In this document: piece after piece, positions 50,338-58,608 of the stretch
Position numbering within the stretch: the first letter of the stretch is position 1
Layout: the number at the start of each line of letters is the position of its first letter
From: Myxococcus qinghaiensis
GTDB taxonomy: Bacteria > Myxococcota > Myxococcia > Myxococcales > Myxococcaceae
Direction: 5' to 3'
NCBI RefSeq assembly: GCF_024198215.1
Contig: NZ_JAKCFA010000040.1
Coordinates: 1-64,000 of the forward strand
Length of the DNA: 64,000 nt
Made by a program: the position numbers and the translations under genes
The notes under the pieces: generated by a model
The model's database searches: none
Seen by the model: only the letters and a program-made list of their open reading frames with translations
What the model was told of the DNA's origin: nothing

Positions 50338-51615
50338 GTGGCGCTGATCGTCCAGAAGTATGGCGGTACCTCCGTGGGTGACACCGAGCGGATGAAGAAC
50401 GTCGCTCGACGCTGTCTGGCCGCGCAGGGTGCGGGGCATGACGTGGTGGTCGTCGTCTCCGCGATGTCGGGAGAGACCAACCGCCTGCTCAAGCTCGTGG
50501 CGCAGATCACCGACCGGCCAGACGAGCGGGAGCAGGACGTGGTGGTGGCCACCGGCGAGCAGGTCACCATCGGCCTGGTCGCCATGGCCATCCATGCGCA
50601 GGGCGGTAAAGCGACGAGCTTCCTGGGGCACCAGGTACGCATCGTCACCGACAGCACCTTCTCCAAGGCGCGAATCAAGAGCATCGACGCGCAGCCCATC
50701 CGCGCGGCCCTGTCCAAGGGCCACATCGTGGTGGTGGCGGGTTTCCAGGGCGTGGACGATGCGGGCAGCGTGACGACGCTGGGACGCGGCGGCTCGGACA
50801 CCACGGCGGTGGCGGTGGCGGCGGCGCTCCAGGCGGATGCCTGTGAAATCTATACGGACGTCGACGGCGTCTACACCACGGACCCGAACATGGTCCCCGC
50901 CGCGCGCAAGCTGGACCGCATCTCCTACGAGGAGATGCTGGAGCTGGCGAGCGTGGGTGCGAAGGTGTTGCAGATCCGCTCCGTCGAATTCGCCATGAAG
51001 TACAAGGTGCCGCTCTGGGTGAAGTCGTCCTTCTCCCAGGACCCGGGCACACTCGTGTGTGAGGAGGACAAGTCCATGGAGGACGTGCTGGTCCGCGGCG
51101 TGGCGTATGACCGGAACGAGGCGAAGATCACCGTCTGCGGCGTGCCGGACGTACCGGGCGTCGCCGCGAAGATCTTCGGGCCGCTCGACGAGAAGAACAT
51201 CGTGGTGGACCTCATCGTCCAGAACCCGTCGAGGGATGGGCGCACGGACCTGACCTTCACGGTGGGCAAGGCGGACTTCCTCAAGGCCCAGGACGTGGTG
51301 CGCGAGGCGGTGAAGGAGATTCAGGCCGCCGGCATCGAGACGGACGAGAACATCGCCAAGGTGTCCATCGTCGGCGTGGGCATGCGCAACCACTCGGGCG
51401 TGGCGGCGCGGATGTTCACGGCGCTGTCCTCCGAGGGCATCAACATCCAGATCATCTCCACCTCGGAGATCAAGGTGTCCTGCGTGGTCCACGCCAAGTA
51501 CACGGAGCTGGCGGTGCGGGCGCTGCACACGGCGTTCGGGTTGGATCAGCCGCTGCCTCCCGAGGGCGTGGCGACCGTGTCCGAGACGGCCGCGCTCAAG
51601 GGCGAGAAGGTCTGA
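50338..51615 (+). CDS. lysC: Aspartate kinase
   Basis: 425 residues. It phosphorylates aspartate to start lysine/threonine/methionine synthesis. Motifs: VQKYGGTSVGD at the start, TLGRGGSDTTAVA and YTDVDGVYTTDPN. The C-terminal third is two ACT regulatory domains (PGVAAKIFGPLDEKNI and GVAARMFTALSSEGINI), implying feedback inhibition by lysine and/or threonine. The start is GTG 50338. The 110-base gap to divergent hutH holds the promoter. A ComEA-like gene starts 5 bases after its stop. Confidence 0.94.
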   Translation: MALIVQKYGGTSVGDTERMKNVARRCLAAQGAGHDVVVVVSAMSGETNRLLKLVAQITDRPDEREQDVVVATGEQVTIGLVAMAIHAQGGKATSFLGHQVRIVTDSTFSKARIKSIDAQPIRAALSKGHIVVVAGFQGVDDAGSVTTLGRGGSDTTAVAVAAALQADACEIYTDVDGVYTTDPNMVPAARKLDRISYEEMLELASVGAKVLQIRSVEFAMKYKVPLWVKSSFSQDPGTLVCEEDKSMEDVLVRGVAYDRNEAKITVCGVPDVPGVAAKIFGPLDEKNIVVDLIVQNPSRDGRTDLTFTVGKADFLKAQDVVREAVKEIQAAGIETDENIAKVSIVGVGMRNHSGVAARMFTALSSEGINIQIISTSEIKVSCVVHAKYTELAVRALHTAFGLDQPLPPEGVATVSETAALKGEKV

Positions 51616-51619
51616 GCGG

Positions 51620-52039
51620 GTGGCTGCGGGGCGCACCGCGGCGCTCGCCGTCGTCGCGCTGGGTGTCATCGGGTTGGGGGCGGTGGCTCGCTGGCGTTGG
51701 CCGGATTCCGAGCCAGCGCTGGATTGTCCTCCTGAGGCCGTGAGGCTCCGCTCCGACGGTGTGGCCACCTGTGGTGAGGGCGAGGTGCCCACGGGGGCCG
51801 CGGCGTTGGCGCTGGGGCGGCGGCTGGATTTGAACGCCGCGACGGAGGAGGAGCTGGCGCTGTTGCCGGGGGTGGGGAAGTCCCTGGCCCGGGGGTTGGT
51901 GGAGGCCCGCGAGGCGGCGGGTGGCTTCGCGAGCTGGGATGCCGTGGACGAGGTGCCCGGGGTGGGTGCTGCCCGGTTGAAGACCCTCCAGGCGGCCACG
52001 GTGTTGGGGCCGGCTCCGGATGCCGGGCCCGTGTGGTAA
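51620..52039 (+). CDS. ComEA-like helix-hairpin-helix protein
   Basis: 139 residues: one N-terminal membrane or signal segment (AALAVVALGVIGLGAVARW), a short linker with two Cys (LDCPPEAVRL..GVATCG), and a C-terminal double helix-hairpin-helix domain (LDLNAATEEELALLPGVGKSLA, then VDEVPGVGAARL). ComEA proteins bind incoming double-stranded DNA at the membrane; myxobacterial homologues may act in DNA uptake or another DNA-binding role. The GTG start at 51620 is 5 bases from lysC, with which it is probably co-transcribed. Confidence 0.8.
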   Translation: MAAGRTAALAVVALGVIGLGAVARWRWPDSEPALDCPPEAVRLRSDGVATCGEGEVPTGAAALALGRRLDLNAATEEELALLPGVGKSLARGLVEAREAAGGFASWDAVDEVPGVGAARLKTLQAATVLGPAPDAGPVW

Positions 52040-52048
52040 GCACGCGGC

Positions 52049-54421
52049 GTGCAGATCGCCTGCCCTCAGTGCTCGATGCAGTATGTCCTCGACCCCCGCC
52101 TGCTGCCGCCAGGAGGGGCTTCGGTCCAGTGCACGCGCTGTGGCCATGTGTTCATGGCTTCGCCGCAGGCGGAGGCTCCTCGTCCTGCTCCAGCGGAACC
52201 GGCCGGACCGCGCACGCCGAGTGGCTCGTGGAACTCCGCGCCGACGCCCGCGGCCTCGAGCATGTTGCGCACGCAGATATTTGGCGCGGGTGCGTCTGGC
52301 GGAACGGCTCCGCCTGGTGATGGCGGGACGCGCTCGGGCTCGGGTCCGCAGGGCGGGGTGCCGAATACGACGCAGACTTTCGGCGCGGTGCCTCCGGTGC
52401 GCCAGGGTTCGAGCACGTACAGCGCCGTGCCCGATACGACGCAGACGTTCGGCTCGGTGCCGCCGGTGGGCCAGGGAGCGAGTTCTCAGGGCGAGGTGCC
52501 GAACACGACGCACACGTTCGGCGCGGTGCCTCCGGTCACCTCGGGTTCAGGACCGCAGGGCGGGGTGCCGAACACGACGCAGACGTTTGGCGCGGTGCCT
52601 CCGGTGCGGTCTGGTTCGGGCCCGCAGGGCGGGGTGCCGAACACGACGCAGACGTTCGGAGCGGTGCCCCCCGTGCGGTCCGGTTCGGGCTCGCAGAGCG
52701 CGGTGCCGAACACGACGCAGTCGTTCGGCGCGGTGCCTCCGGTCGCCTCGGGTTCAGGACAGCACGGCGCGGTGCCAAACACGACGCAGACGTTCGGCGC
52801 GGTGCCTCCCGTTCAGTCCGGTTCGGGCCCGCGGAGCGCGGTGCCAAACACGACGCAGACGTTCGGCGCAGTGCCTCCCGTGCGGTCGGATTCAGGCTCA
52901 CAGATCCCGGTGCCAAACACGACTCAGACGTTCGGCGCGGTGCGGTCCGATTCAGGCTCACAGAGCTCGGTACCGAACACGACGCAGACGTTCGGCGGGG
53001 TGCGGTCCGATTCGGGCTCGCAGGGCGCGGTGCCGAACACGACACAGTCCTTCCAGGTCTTCGGAAACACGAGCCAGGGCAGCTCCGTGCCGCCCTCGAT
53101 TGCTCCGATGACGGCGGGCCAGAAGCAGTCCGCCGGTGCCTCCGAAGGCCTCGCCCCGCTGGGTCGGACACTGACCTTCGGCGCGGTGGCCGAGCAGTCC
53201 TCCTCCGTGGGGGACGTGCCTTCGCTCCCCGGCGAGACGCAGCCTCGCGTCTACGGAGACGCCTCGGCGGGTGGCACCCAGAGCTTCGGGGCCGTCGACT
53301 CCGACGCGTCACCAGTGGCTCGCAAGACGTCGTTGTATGGCGCTTCCCAGGACTCGGACGGGGGCGTGCGGTTGCCCCCCGAGGAGCTGCCCGGAATCGG
53401 CGCCTTCGGAGCGCAAGGTCCCTCGGGTTCCTCCGCCCCGCAGTCGCTGCGACGGCCCGGTGTGTCCCTTCCTCCCGAGCTGCTCGCGGCGGGCCGGGAC
53501 CGCCCCGAGTCTCCCGGCTTGGAGCCCGCGAGCAACACCTCCCGGCTGTGGATCGGCCTGCTGGTGGGGGCGGGAGTGCTCCTGGCGGGAGTGCTCGCCT
53601 ATCCGGCCTGGAAGGACCGCGACGCGAACATGCCCGCGGCGGCGGTGGCGGACAAGGACCGCGCGGTGGCGTCGCTCCGCAAGGACGACGCGACCTCCAG
53701 GGACCAGGCCATCGCGAGCCTCAGGGCCCTGACGGCGGCGCATCCCAAGTACACCGAGGCACAGGCCGAGCTCGTCGGCGCGCTGTCCCTGCGCCTGGGT
53801 GAACTCCAGGCGGAGGCGGATCGCCTGCGCATGCGGAACGAACACATCCAGCGGGAGATCATCGCCTTCAAGAAGGACGAGATGCCGGTGGACTGGGCCA
53901 GCCGGGTCAACGTGCTCCAAGAGGAGAGCGAAGGCCTCGCTCGTGTCAGTGCTCCGCTCAGGACGGAGGTCGACAAGCTCCGCAAGGAGCTGGACGTCCT
54001 CGCCGCCGCGCTGAAGGCCGCGCCAGAGGTGGAGCCCGCTCCAGCCCTGGCCGCCCGGGTGAAGGCCCTGGCCCTGCACGCGGGCGTGACGGCGGCGCCG
54101 GACGCGCTGGCCCTGGCGGAGCGCTTGCGCAACGTGGAGAGCGCTCCGAAAATCTGGAGCACCGTGGCCCGCGCCGAGTACGTGCTCAGCTCCGGCTCTC
54201 CTCCGGACTCCGTGGCGCAGTCCGCGAACGAGCTGGAGAAGCTGCGCCAGGCGGACGGCACGCTCCTGCGCGCCCACGTCCTGGGGGCTCGCCTGGCCCT
54301 GCGCATGAAGGACCCGAAGATGGCGCGTTCACTGCTGGACGAAGTGCGGGCCCTCAACCCCAACCACGAGCTGGCGCGCAAGCTGCTCGAACAGCTCGAC
54401 AAGGGCGGCTTCCAGCCCTGA
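52049..54421 (+). CDS. Zinc-ribbon protein with tandem repeat, TM helix and coiled coil
   Basis: 790 residues starting at GTG 52049. The N-terminal MJ0042-type zinc ribbon is MQIACPQCSMQYVLDPRLLP ending CTRCGHVF. It is followed by an 11-unit tandem repeat (about 102-335), a Ser/Gly/Pro-rich linker with degenerate TQxFGA motifs (to about 490), one transmembrane helix (LWIGLLVGAGVLLAGVLAYP) and a C-terminal half that is helical/coiled-coil with TPR-like segments. The layout suggests a cytoplasmic sensor/scaffold N-terminus and an extracytoplasmic C-terminus. Similar zinc-ribbon proteins in myxobacteria serve polarity and motility, but I do not claim an orthologue. It begins 9 bases after the ComEA-like gene. 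Confidence 0.8.
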   Translation: MQIACPQCSMQYVLDPRLLPPGGASVQCTRCGHVFMASPQAEAPRPAPAEPAGPRTPSGSWNSAPTPAASSMLRTQIFGAGASGGTAPPGDGGTRSGSGPQGGVPNTTQTFGAVPPVRQGSSTYSAVPDTTQTFGSVPPVGQGASSQGEVPNTTHTFGAVPPVTSGSGPQGGVPNTTQTFGAVPPVRSGSGPQGGVPNTTQTFGAVPPVRSGSGSQSAVPNTTQSFGAVPPVASGSGQHGAVPNTTQTFGAVPPVQSGSGPRSAVPNTTQTFGAVPPVRSDSGSQIPVPNTTQTFGAVRSDSGSQSSVPNTTQTFGGVRSDSGSQGAVPNTTQSFQVFGNTSQGSSVPPSIAPMTAGQKQSAGASEGLAPLGRTLTFGAVAEQSSSVGDVPSLPGETQPRVYGDASAGGTQSFGAVDSDASPVARKTSLYGASQDSDGGVRLPPEELPGIGAFGAQGPSGSSAPQSLRRPGVSLPPELLAAGRDRPESPGLEPASNTSRLWIGLLVGAGVLLAGVLAYPAWKDRDANMPAAAVADKDRAVASLRKDDATSRDQAIASLRALTAAHPKYTEAQAELVGALSLRLGELQAEADRLRMRNEHIQREIIAFKKDEMPVDWASRVNVLQEESEGLARVSAPLRTEVDKLRKELDVLAAALKAAPEVEPAPALAARVKALALHAGVTAAPDALALAERLRNVESAPKIWSTVARAEYVLSSGSPPDSVAQSANELEKLRQADGTLLRAHVLGARLALRMKDPKMARSLLDEVRALNPNHELARKLLEQLDKGGFQP
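52352..53055 (+). repeat. In-frame tandem repeat, 11 units
   Basis: Eight units of about 69 bases encode copies of a VPNTTQTFGAVPPV-type segment plus a GSGPQGG-type spacer. Two of about 60 bases lack the PPV, and a final partial unit diverges. Third-position differences show that the units are not all recent copies. Confidence 0.9.
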
Positions 54422-54589
54422 AACGACGTCTGTCGTGTCCACCGCGAGGCTGGAGAAAGTCCAGTCTCGCCGTCGCGCTGATCCTCATCCCTCCAGGTTC
54501 TGCGGGCGGAACGCGCGGCGGTGCGCGAGGCATGCCTCTTGCTGGTCACCCGGGCGAAGTCGGGGACTGGGTCTTGGGAGGCATGGTCG

Positions 54590-55774
54590 ATGGCGGAGGT
54601 CTTCTTCTGGTGTTCCGCGCTGCTGCTGGCGCACACGTACTTTCTCTACCCATTGAGCCTGTTCGTGCTGGATGGAGCCGCGCAGGTGGCGCGGAACGTC
54701 CGGTCGATGCGGGGGGGGGAGCCTCGTCGTGGCCTGGCGACCGGCCGGGGGCCGGCTCCGTCGGTGAGCCTCGTCGTGGCCGCGTACAACGAGGTGTCCT
54801 GCATCGAGCAGAAGCTGGAGAACAGCCTCGCGCTCGACTATCCGGCGGACCGCTTCGAGGTGGTGATTGGCTCGGACGGCTCCACGGATGGAACCAACGA
54901 GCGGGTGCTGCAGTGCCGGGATGAGCGGGTGCGCTTGTCGCCTGCGCCGCGCGCGGGCAAGACGACGGTGCTCAACCGCTGCATCCCCACGGCGAAGGGC
55001 GACATCGTGGTCCTCTCGGACGCGAACACGATGATTGAGCCGGAGGCCATCCAGAAGCTGGTGCGCCACTTCGAGGACCCGGAGGTCGGCGCCGTCTGCG
55101 GCAAGCTGCGCCTCTACAATCCGACGAAGCAGGACTACGAGGAGAGCGCGTACTGGAGCTACGAGTCCCTCATCAAGATGTACGAGGGCCGCCGGGGCGC
55201 GGTGGTGGGGGCCAACGGTGGCCTGTACGCCATCCGTCGCACGCTGTTCACGGAGCTGCCCGCGTCCACCATCGTCGACGACTTCGTCATCCCGCTGCGC
55301 ATCCTGGAGAAGGGCTACAAGGTCGCGTACGAGGAGGAGGCCGTCGCCCATGAGGAGACGACGGAGGACTACGGCAAGGAGTTCGGCCGCCGCGCGCGCA
55401 TCGCCGCGGGCAACTTCCAGAGCCTCCGCATGGTGCCGGGCCTGCTGCTGCCCACCGCGGGCTTCCCCGCGTTCGCGTTCTGGTCCCACAAGCTCTTGCG
55501 CTGGTGCGCGCCCGCGCTGATGGGGCTGGCGTTGATTGCCAACCTGTTCCTGCTCGACAGCGTGTTCTACCGCTTCACCCTCCTGGGTCAGGGGTTGTTC
55601 TACGCCCTGGCGTACATGGGGAAGGTGGGGGTGCTGAAGCGCGGGGCGGTGAAGCGGGTTGCGTCCGTGGCCTACTACTTCACCACCATGAACCTGGCCA
55701 TCGTCGTGGGCTTCTGGCGCTTCCTGCGCAACTCGCAGCGCGCCGCGTGGGACCGCACCGCTCGCGCGTCCTGA
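54590..55774 (+). CDS. Membrane GT2 glycosyltransferase
   Basis: 394 residues. An N-terminal membrane segment (VFFWCSALLLAHTYFLYPLS) precedes a family 2 GT-A domain: PSVSLVVAAYNE, GSDGSTDGTNE, VVLSDANTM (the DxD-like site), GANGGLYAIRR and IVDDFVIPLRI, then a (Q/R)xxRW-like FGRRARIAAGNF. Two or three C-terminal membrane helices follow. It likely builds a surface or secreted polysaccharide. ATG 54590 is preferred; the frame start at 54521 is not family-like. It is a single gene after the zinc-ribbon gene and before a strong terminator. Confidence 0.88.
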   Translation: MAEVFFWCSALLLAHTYFLYPLSLFVLDGAAQVARNVRSMRGGEPRRGLATGRGPAPSVSLVVAAYNEVSCIEQKLENSLALDYPADRFEVVIGSDGSTDGTNERVLQCRDERVRLSPAPRAGKTTVLNRCIPTAKGDIVVLSDANTMIEPEAIQKLVRHFEDPEVGAVCGKLRLYNPTKQDYEESAYWSYESLIKMYEGRRGAVVGANGGLYAIRRTLFTELPASTIVDDFVIPLRILEKGYKVAYEEEAVAHEETTEDYGKEFGRRARIAAGNFQSLRMVPGLLLPTAGFPAFAFWSHKLLRWCAPALMGLALIANLFLLDSVFYRFTLLGQGLFYALAYMGKVGVLKRGAVKRVASVAYYFTTMNLAIVVGFWRFLRNSQRAAWDRTARAS

Positions 55775-55799
55775 GCCCGCGAGCACGTCGTGCATCCAG

Positions 55800-55826
55800 G
55801 CGCTCGGTCCCTCTGGGGCCGGGCGC
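55800..55826. terminator. Terminator after the glycosyltransferase
   Basis: GCGCTCGGTCCC pairs with GGGGCCGGGCGC (12 bp including two G-T pairs) around a three-base loop, followed by TTCTTCTTTCC. It sits in the convergent gap before the NlpC/P60 gene. Confidence 0.75.
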
Positions 55827-55849
55827 TTCTTCTTTCCACCGCCTGTCGC

Positions 55850-56725
55850 CTATCGGAGCGCCGCGACGGGAACGGGCGCGGGCTTCTTCGCCGCCGGGCT
55901 CGGGGGCAGCACGCTGCCGAACGAGGCGAAGAGCTGGCCGGTGAGGACCGGGTCCTTGTTCGGGCCGGGGTGACGGAGCAAGTCATTGAGCACCTCACCC
56001 GTCTTGGGATCTCTCGGCAGGTGGGGGCGGGCCAGGTTCATCCGGTAGCGCACGACGCCCCGGCGCACCCGGTGAATGACGGTGACGGTGCCCTGGGCGT
56101 CCACCGAGTCGACGATGCCCACGTGTGTGAGGCCGTCGTTGCGGCGGCCGTCGCGGTTCTGGTCATACGTCTCGTTGAAGAAGACCAGGTCTCCGGCCAC
56201 CGGGCGCCCCTCCGTGTACACGCGGCCATTCGCACGGGCGTAGCGGTAGAGGGCGGTGACGCCGTTGTCGCCCGGCTTGATCGTCCCCCGGAAGGACAGC
56301 CCTGCCTGGGCATAGACGCCCTCGATGAGCCCCGTGCAGTCCGCCGGGTACTTGCGCCCGTCGAGCGTCACCTGCGGCTTGCCCACCAGCGAGCGGGCCG
56401 CGGAGAGCACCGTCGCGCGCGCATCCGCGGAGACGGGCCTGGCGTGGGTGCTCGCCTGCGTGGTGGCGGGCTTGCCCGGCTTGCTCTTCGTGGGGCGCGC
56501 GGCGGTGGCGCGCGGGGGCGTGCGCTTCGCGGGCGTGGCCTTGCGCTCGGCCGTCTGGGCCTTGGGGGCCACGGGGCTGGAGAGCGACTCCCGGGGAAAC
56601 GCGGGCGGGGACGCGGAGCGGTAGCGCACGGCGTAGGAGTCCAGCCACGGCTCCAGCCGGTTCGACGGGGTGGCGCAGCCCGTCGCCGCCATCGCGAGCA
56701 TTCCCATCAGCGTGAGCCACCGCAT
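55850..56725 (-). CDS. NlpC/P60-like hydrolase lipoprotein
   Basis: 291 residues. Lipobox AATGC after MRWLTLMGMLAM; a basic, Thr/Ala/Pro/Lys-rich linker to about residue 105 follows, likely spanning to the peptidoglycan. The C-terminal Cys-His peptidase domain has the nucleophile in YPADCTGLIEGVYAQAG, GDLVFF, and the His in GLTHVGIVDS. It would cleave peptidoglycan cross-links or stem peptides. ATG 56725 gives a proper lipoprotein signal; 10 extra residues upstream do not. It is divergent from the repeat lipoprotein gene at 56862. Confidence 0.78.
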   Translation of the reverse strand: MRWLTLMGMLAMAATGCATPSNRLEPWLDSYAVRYRSASPPAFPRESLSSPVAPKAQTAERKATPAKRTPPRATAARPTKSKPGKPATTQASTHARPVSADARATVLSAARSLVGKPQVTLDGRKYPADCTGLIEGVYAQAGLSFRGTIKPGDNGVTALYRYARANGRVYTEGRPVAGDLVFFNETYDQNRDGRRNDGLTHVGIVDSVDAQGTVTVIHRVRRGVVRYRMNLARPHLPRDPKTGEVLNDLLRHPGPNKDPVLTGQLFASFGSVLPPSPAAKKPAPVPVAALR

Positions 56726-56861
56726 GCGCGACCTCCCTGTAGCGTCCTGAGGCACCCATGCTCGCCCCGGTGGTTTGTGTCGTCAAAAAACCTACCCAGG
56801 CAACCGTCCGTGACGGCTCGGGTTTCCGGGGGGGCTGGGGTGCGGTATTGCTGCCAGGAGA

Positions 56862-58556
56862 ATGGTCGCCCTTCGCCGAGCCCTCGCCGTCCTCCTGCTG
56901 GCCGCTGCTGGCTGTCTGCCGTCGCCGTATGACCGCGCCGCCAGGACTGACACCGTGGAGGGCTACCGCGCCTTCCTGCGTGACAACCCGACGCACCCGG
57001 ACGCGGACGCCGCCGAGTCGCGGCTGGAGGAGCTGGAGTTCGAGGACGCGAAGAAGCTGCACACGGTGCTCGCCTACAAGCGCTTCCTGGAGGTGTACCC
57101 GGACGCGCCGCATACGCGCACCGCGAAGACGCTGCTGGAGGGCCTGCGCTTCAACGCCGCGAAGGAGGCCGCCACGGTGGCCGCGTGGCGCCAGTTCCTC
57201 CAGGAGCACCCGGACGGCCTGCAGCGCGATGAGGCCAGGCGGCTGATGGCGGAGGTGGAGACGCAGGAACTCGCGACGACGCAGGACCCCCGGCGCCTGG
57301 CCGAGTACCTGCGCGAGAAGCCGGATGATCCGCGCCGCCTGGAAGTGGAGTCGCGGCTGGACGGCCAGGCCTTCGAGCAGGCCAAGGCCGGCGGCGCGGC
57401 GAAGCTGTTCGCGTACCTGAAGGACTTCGCGGCCGGCACGCACCGCGAGGAGGCGCGCACCCTCCTGTTGGAGCTGGAGGTCGAAGGGCTGCTCGTCTCG
57501 GGATTGGTGGACGAGGCGGAGGCCCGGGTGAAGGCGCATCCCCTGGGGCCCAAGCTCACCGCCTTCCCGGCGCGGCTGGCTCGCGCCCGGACGGAGCGGG
57601 CGGCGCTGGCCCAGCCGGAGCCGCTGGTGCAGGCGTCGTACGTGGGGCACTACCTGAGGGACCTGGAGGACCTGAAGCGCGCGATGGTGGCGCCGGATGC
57701 GTTGGACCGGTGGCAGGCCGCGGAGGAGATGGGCCAGCACGTGTCCGTGCGCGCGTTGGACCCGTTGCTGGACGCGCTGCGCTCCGCGCGCAATCCGCTC
57801 ATCCGCCAGAACGCGCTGGAGTCACTGCGCACGGTGCTCTCCTCGCTGCCGCGTCCGGTGGCCGAGTACGAGGTGGCCTCGCGCCTGGATGCCCTGCGTG
57901 AGCGGGCCAGCAGCGCGGAGATGTACCTCACGGTGGCGGTGCTGCTGGACCTCTCCGGTCAGCTCGGCCAGGCGTCCACCGAGTACCAGCGCGCCTTCGA
58001 CTCCGGCGTGCCGGACCCCGTCGTCCTGCGGCGCTGGGCGGACATCCGCGAGGCGCGCAAGCAGCCCTTCTCCGCAGCGGTGGCCGCGCGGCAGCTCGCC
58101 GTCTGGGCGCTGGGCGTGGCGCGCGAGGAGACGGTGACGGCCGAGGGCCGCGTGCCCCTGGCCTCCGCGAGGCAGCTCTGCGCGGCGGCCGTCAACGCGC
58201 GCTTCGCCGCCGGAGTCATCGCCCGCGCCCGCGCGGCGTCCAGCGAGTTCCCCGAGGACCTGGCCGAATTCGAGCGCCGGGCCGAGGAGGCTCGGCGGCT
58301 GACCGAGGCGAGGCTGGCGGACGCGGAGCTGATGCTGCGCGAGCAGAGCCCGGGCATCCGCACCTGCTCGGACCGGGGTGTCGCCGAGCGTCTGGAGGGT
58401 GGGGTGAAGGAGCGCACCGCCGCGCTGGGGTCGGTGGGCACGAAGCTGCCGCAGGTGGGGCGGCTGCTCCTGGAGCTGGCGCGGGAGAGGGACCCCTCGC
58501 CCCAGGTCCGCGAGGCCGCCTCCGCGCGGCTGACGGCGCTCAAGCCCGTGCCCTGA
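56862..58556 (+). CDS. Helical-repeat (TPR/HEAT-like) lipoprotein
   Basis: 564 residues with a lipobox (LLAAAGC). The N-terminal half has repeated helical pairs with an F-L-x-x-(N/Y/H)-P signature: YRAFLRDNPTHPDADAAESRL, YKRFLEVYPDAPHTRTAKTL and WRQFLQEHPDGLQRDEARRL. The middle has HEAT-like units (VRALDPLLDALRSARNPLIRQ), and the end (PSPQVREAASARL) is HEAT-like as well. Probably an envelope scaffold. It sits 52 bases upstream of the UvrD-type gene. Confidence 0.72.
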   Translation: MVALRRALAVLLLAAAGCLPSPYDRAARTDTVEGYRAFLRDNPTHPDADAAESRLEELEFEDAKKLHTVLAYKRFLEVYPDAPHTRTAKTLLEGLRFNAAKEAATVAAWRQFLQEHPDGLQRDEARRLMAEVETQELATTQDPRRLAEYLREKPDDPRRLEVESRLDGQAFEQAKAGGAAKLFAYLKDFAAGTHREEARTLLLELEVEGLLVSGLVDEAEARVKAHPLGPKLTAFPARLARARTERAALAQPEPLVQASYVGHYLRDLEDLKRAMVAPDALDRWQAAEEMGQHVSVRALDPLLDALRSARNPLIRQNALESLRTVLSSLPRPVAEYEVASRLDALRERASSAEMYLTVAVLLDLSGQLGQASTEYQRAFDSGVPDPVVLRRWADIREARKQPFSAAVAARQLAVWALGVAREETVTAEGRVPLASARQLCAAAVNARFAAGVIARARAASSEFPEDLAEFERRAEEARRLTEARLADAELMLREQSPGIRTCSDRGVAERLEGGVKERTAALGSVGTKLPQVGRLLLELARERDPSPQVREAASARLTALKPVP

Positions 58557-58608
58557 AGCGCTGATCCGTTCGTCCCGGGAGGGCGGGGCGGTTAGAGTTC
58601 GCCGCCCC

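Noticed and set aside
52352..53055. Regular direct repeats considered as a CRISPR array
   Set aside because: Repeats are in frame, encode a consistent peptide and have no unique spacers; no cas genes are nearby.
52020..53111. A 363-codon Arg/Cys-rich frame overlapping the zinc-ribbon gene
   Set aside because: It is a frame-shifted reading of the tandem repeat, with no independent start context.
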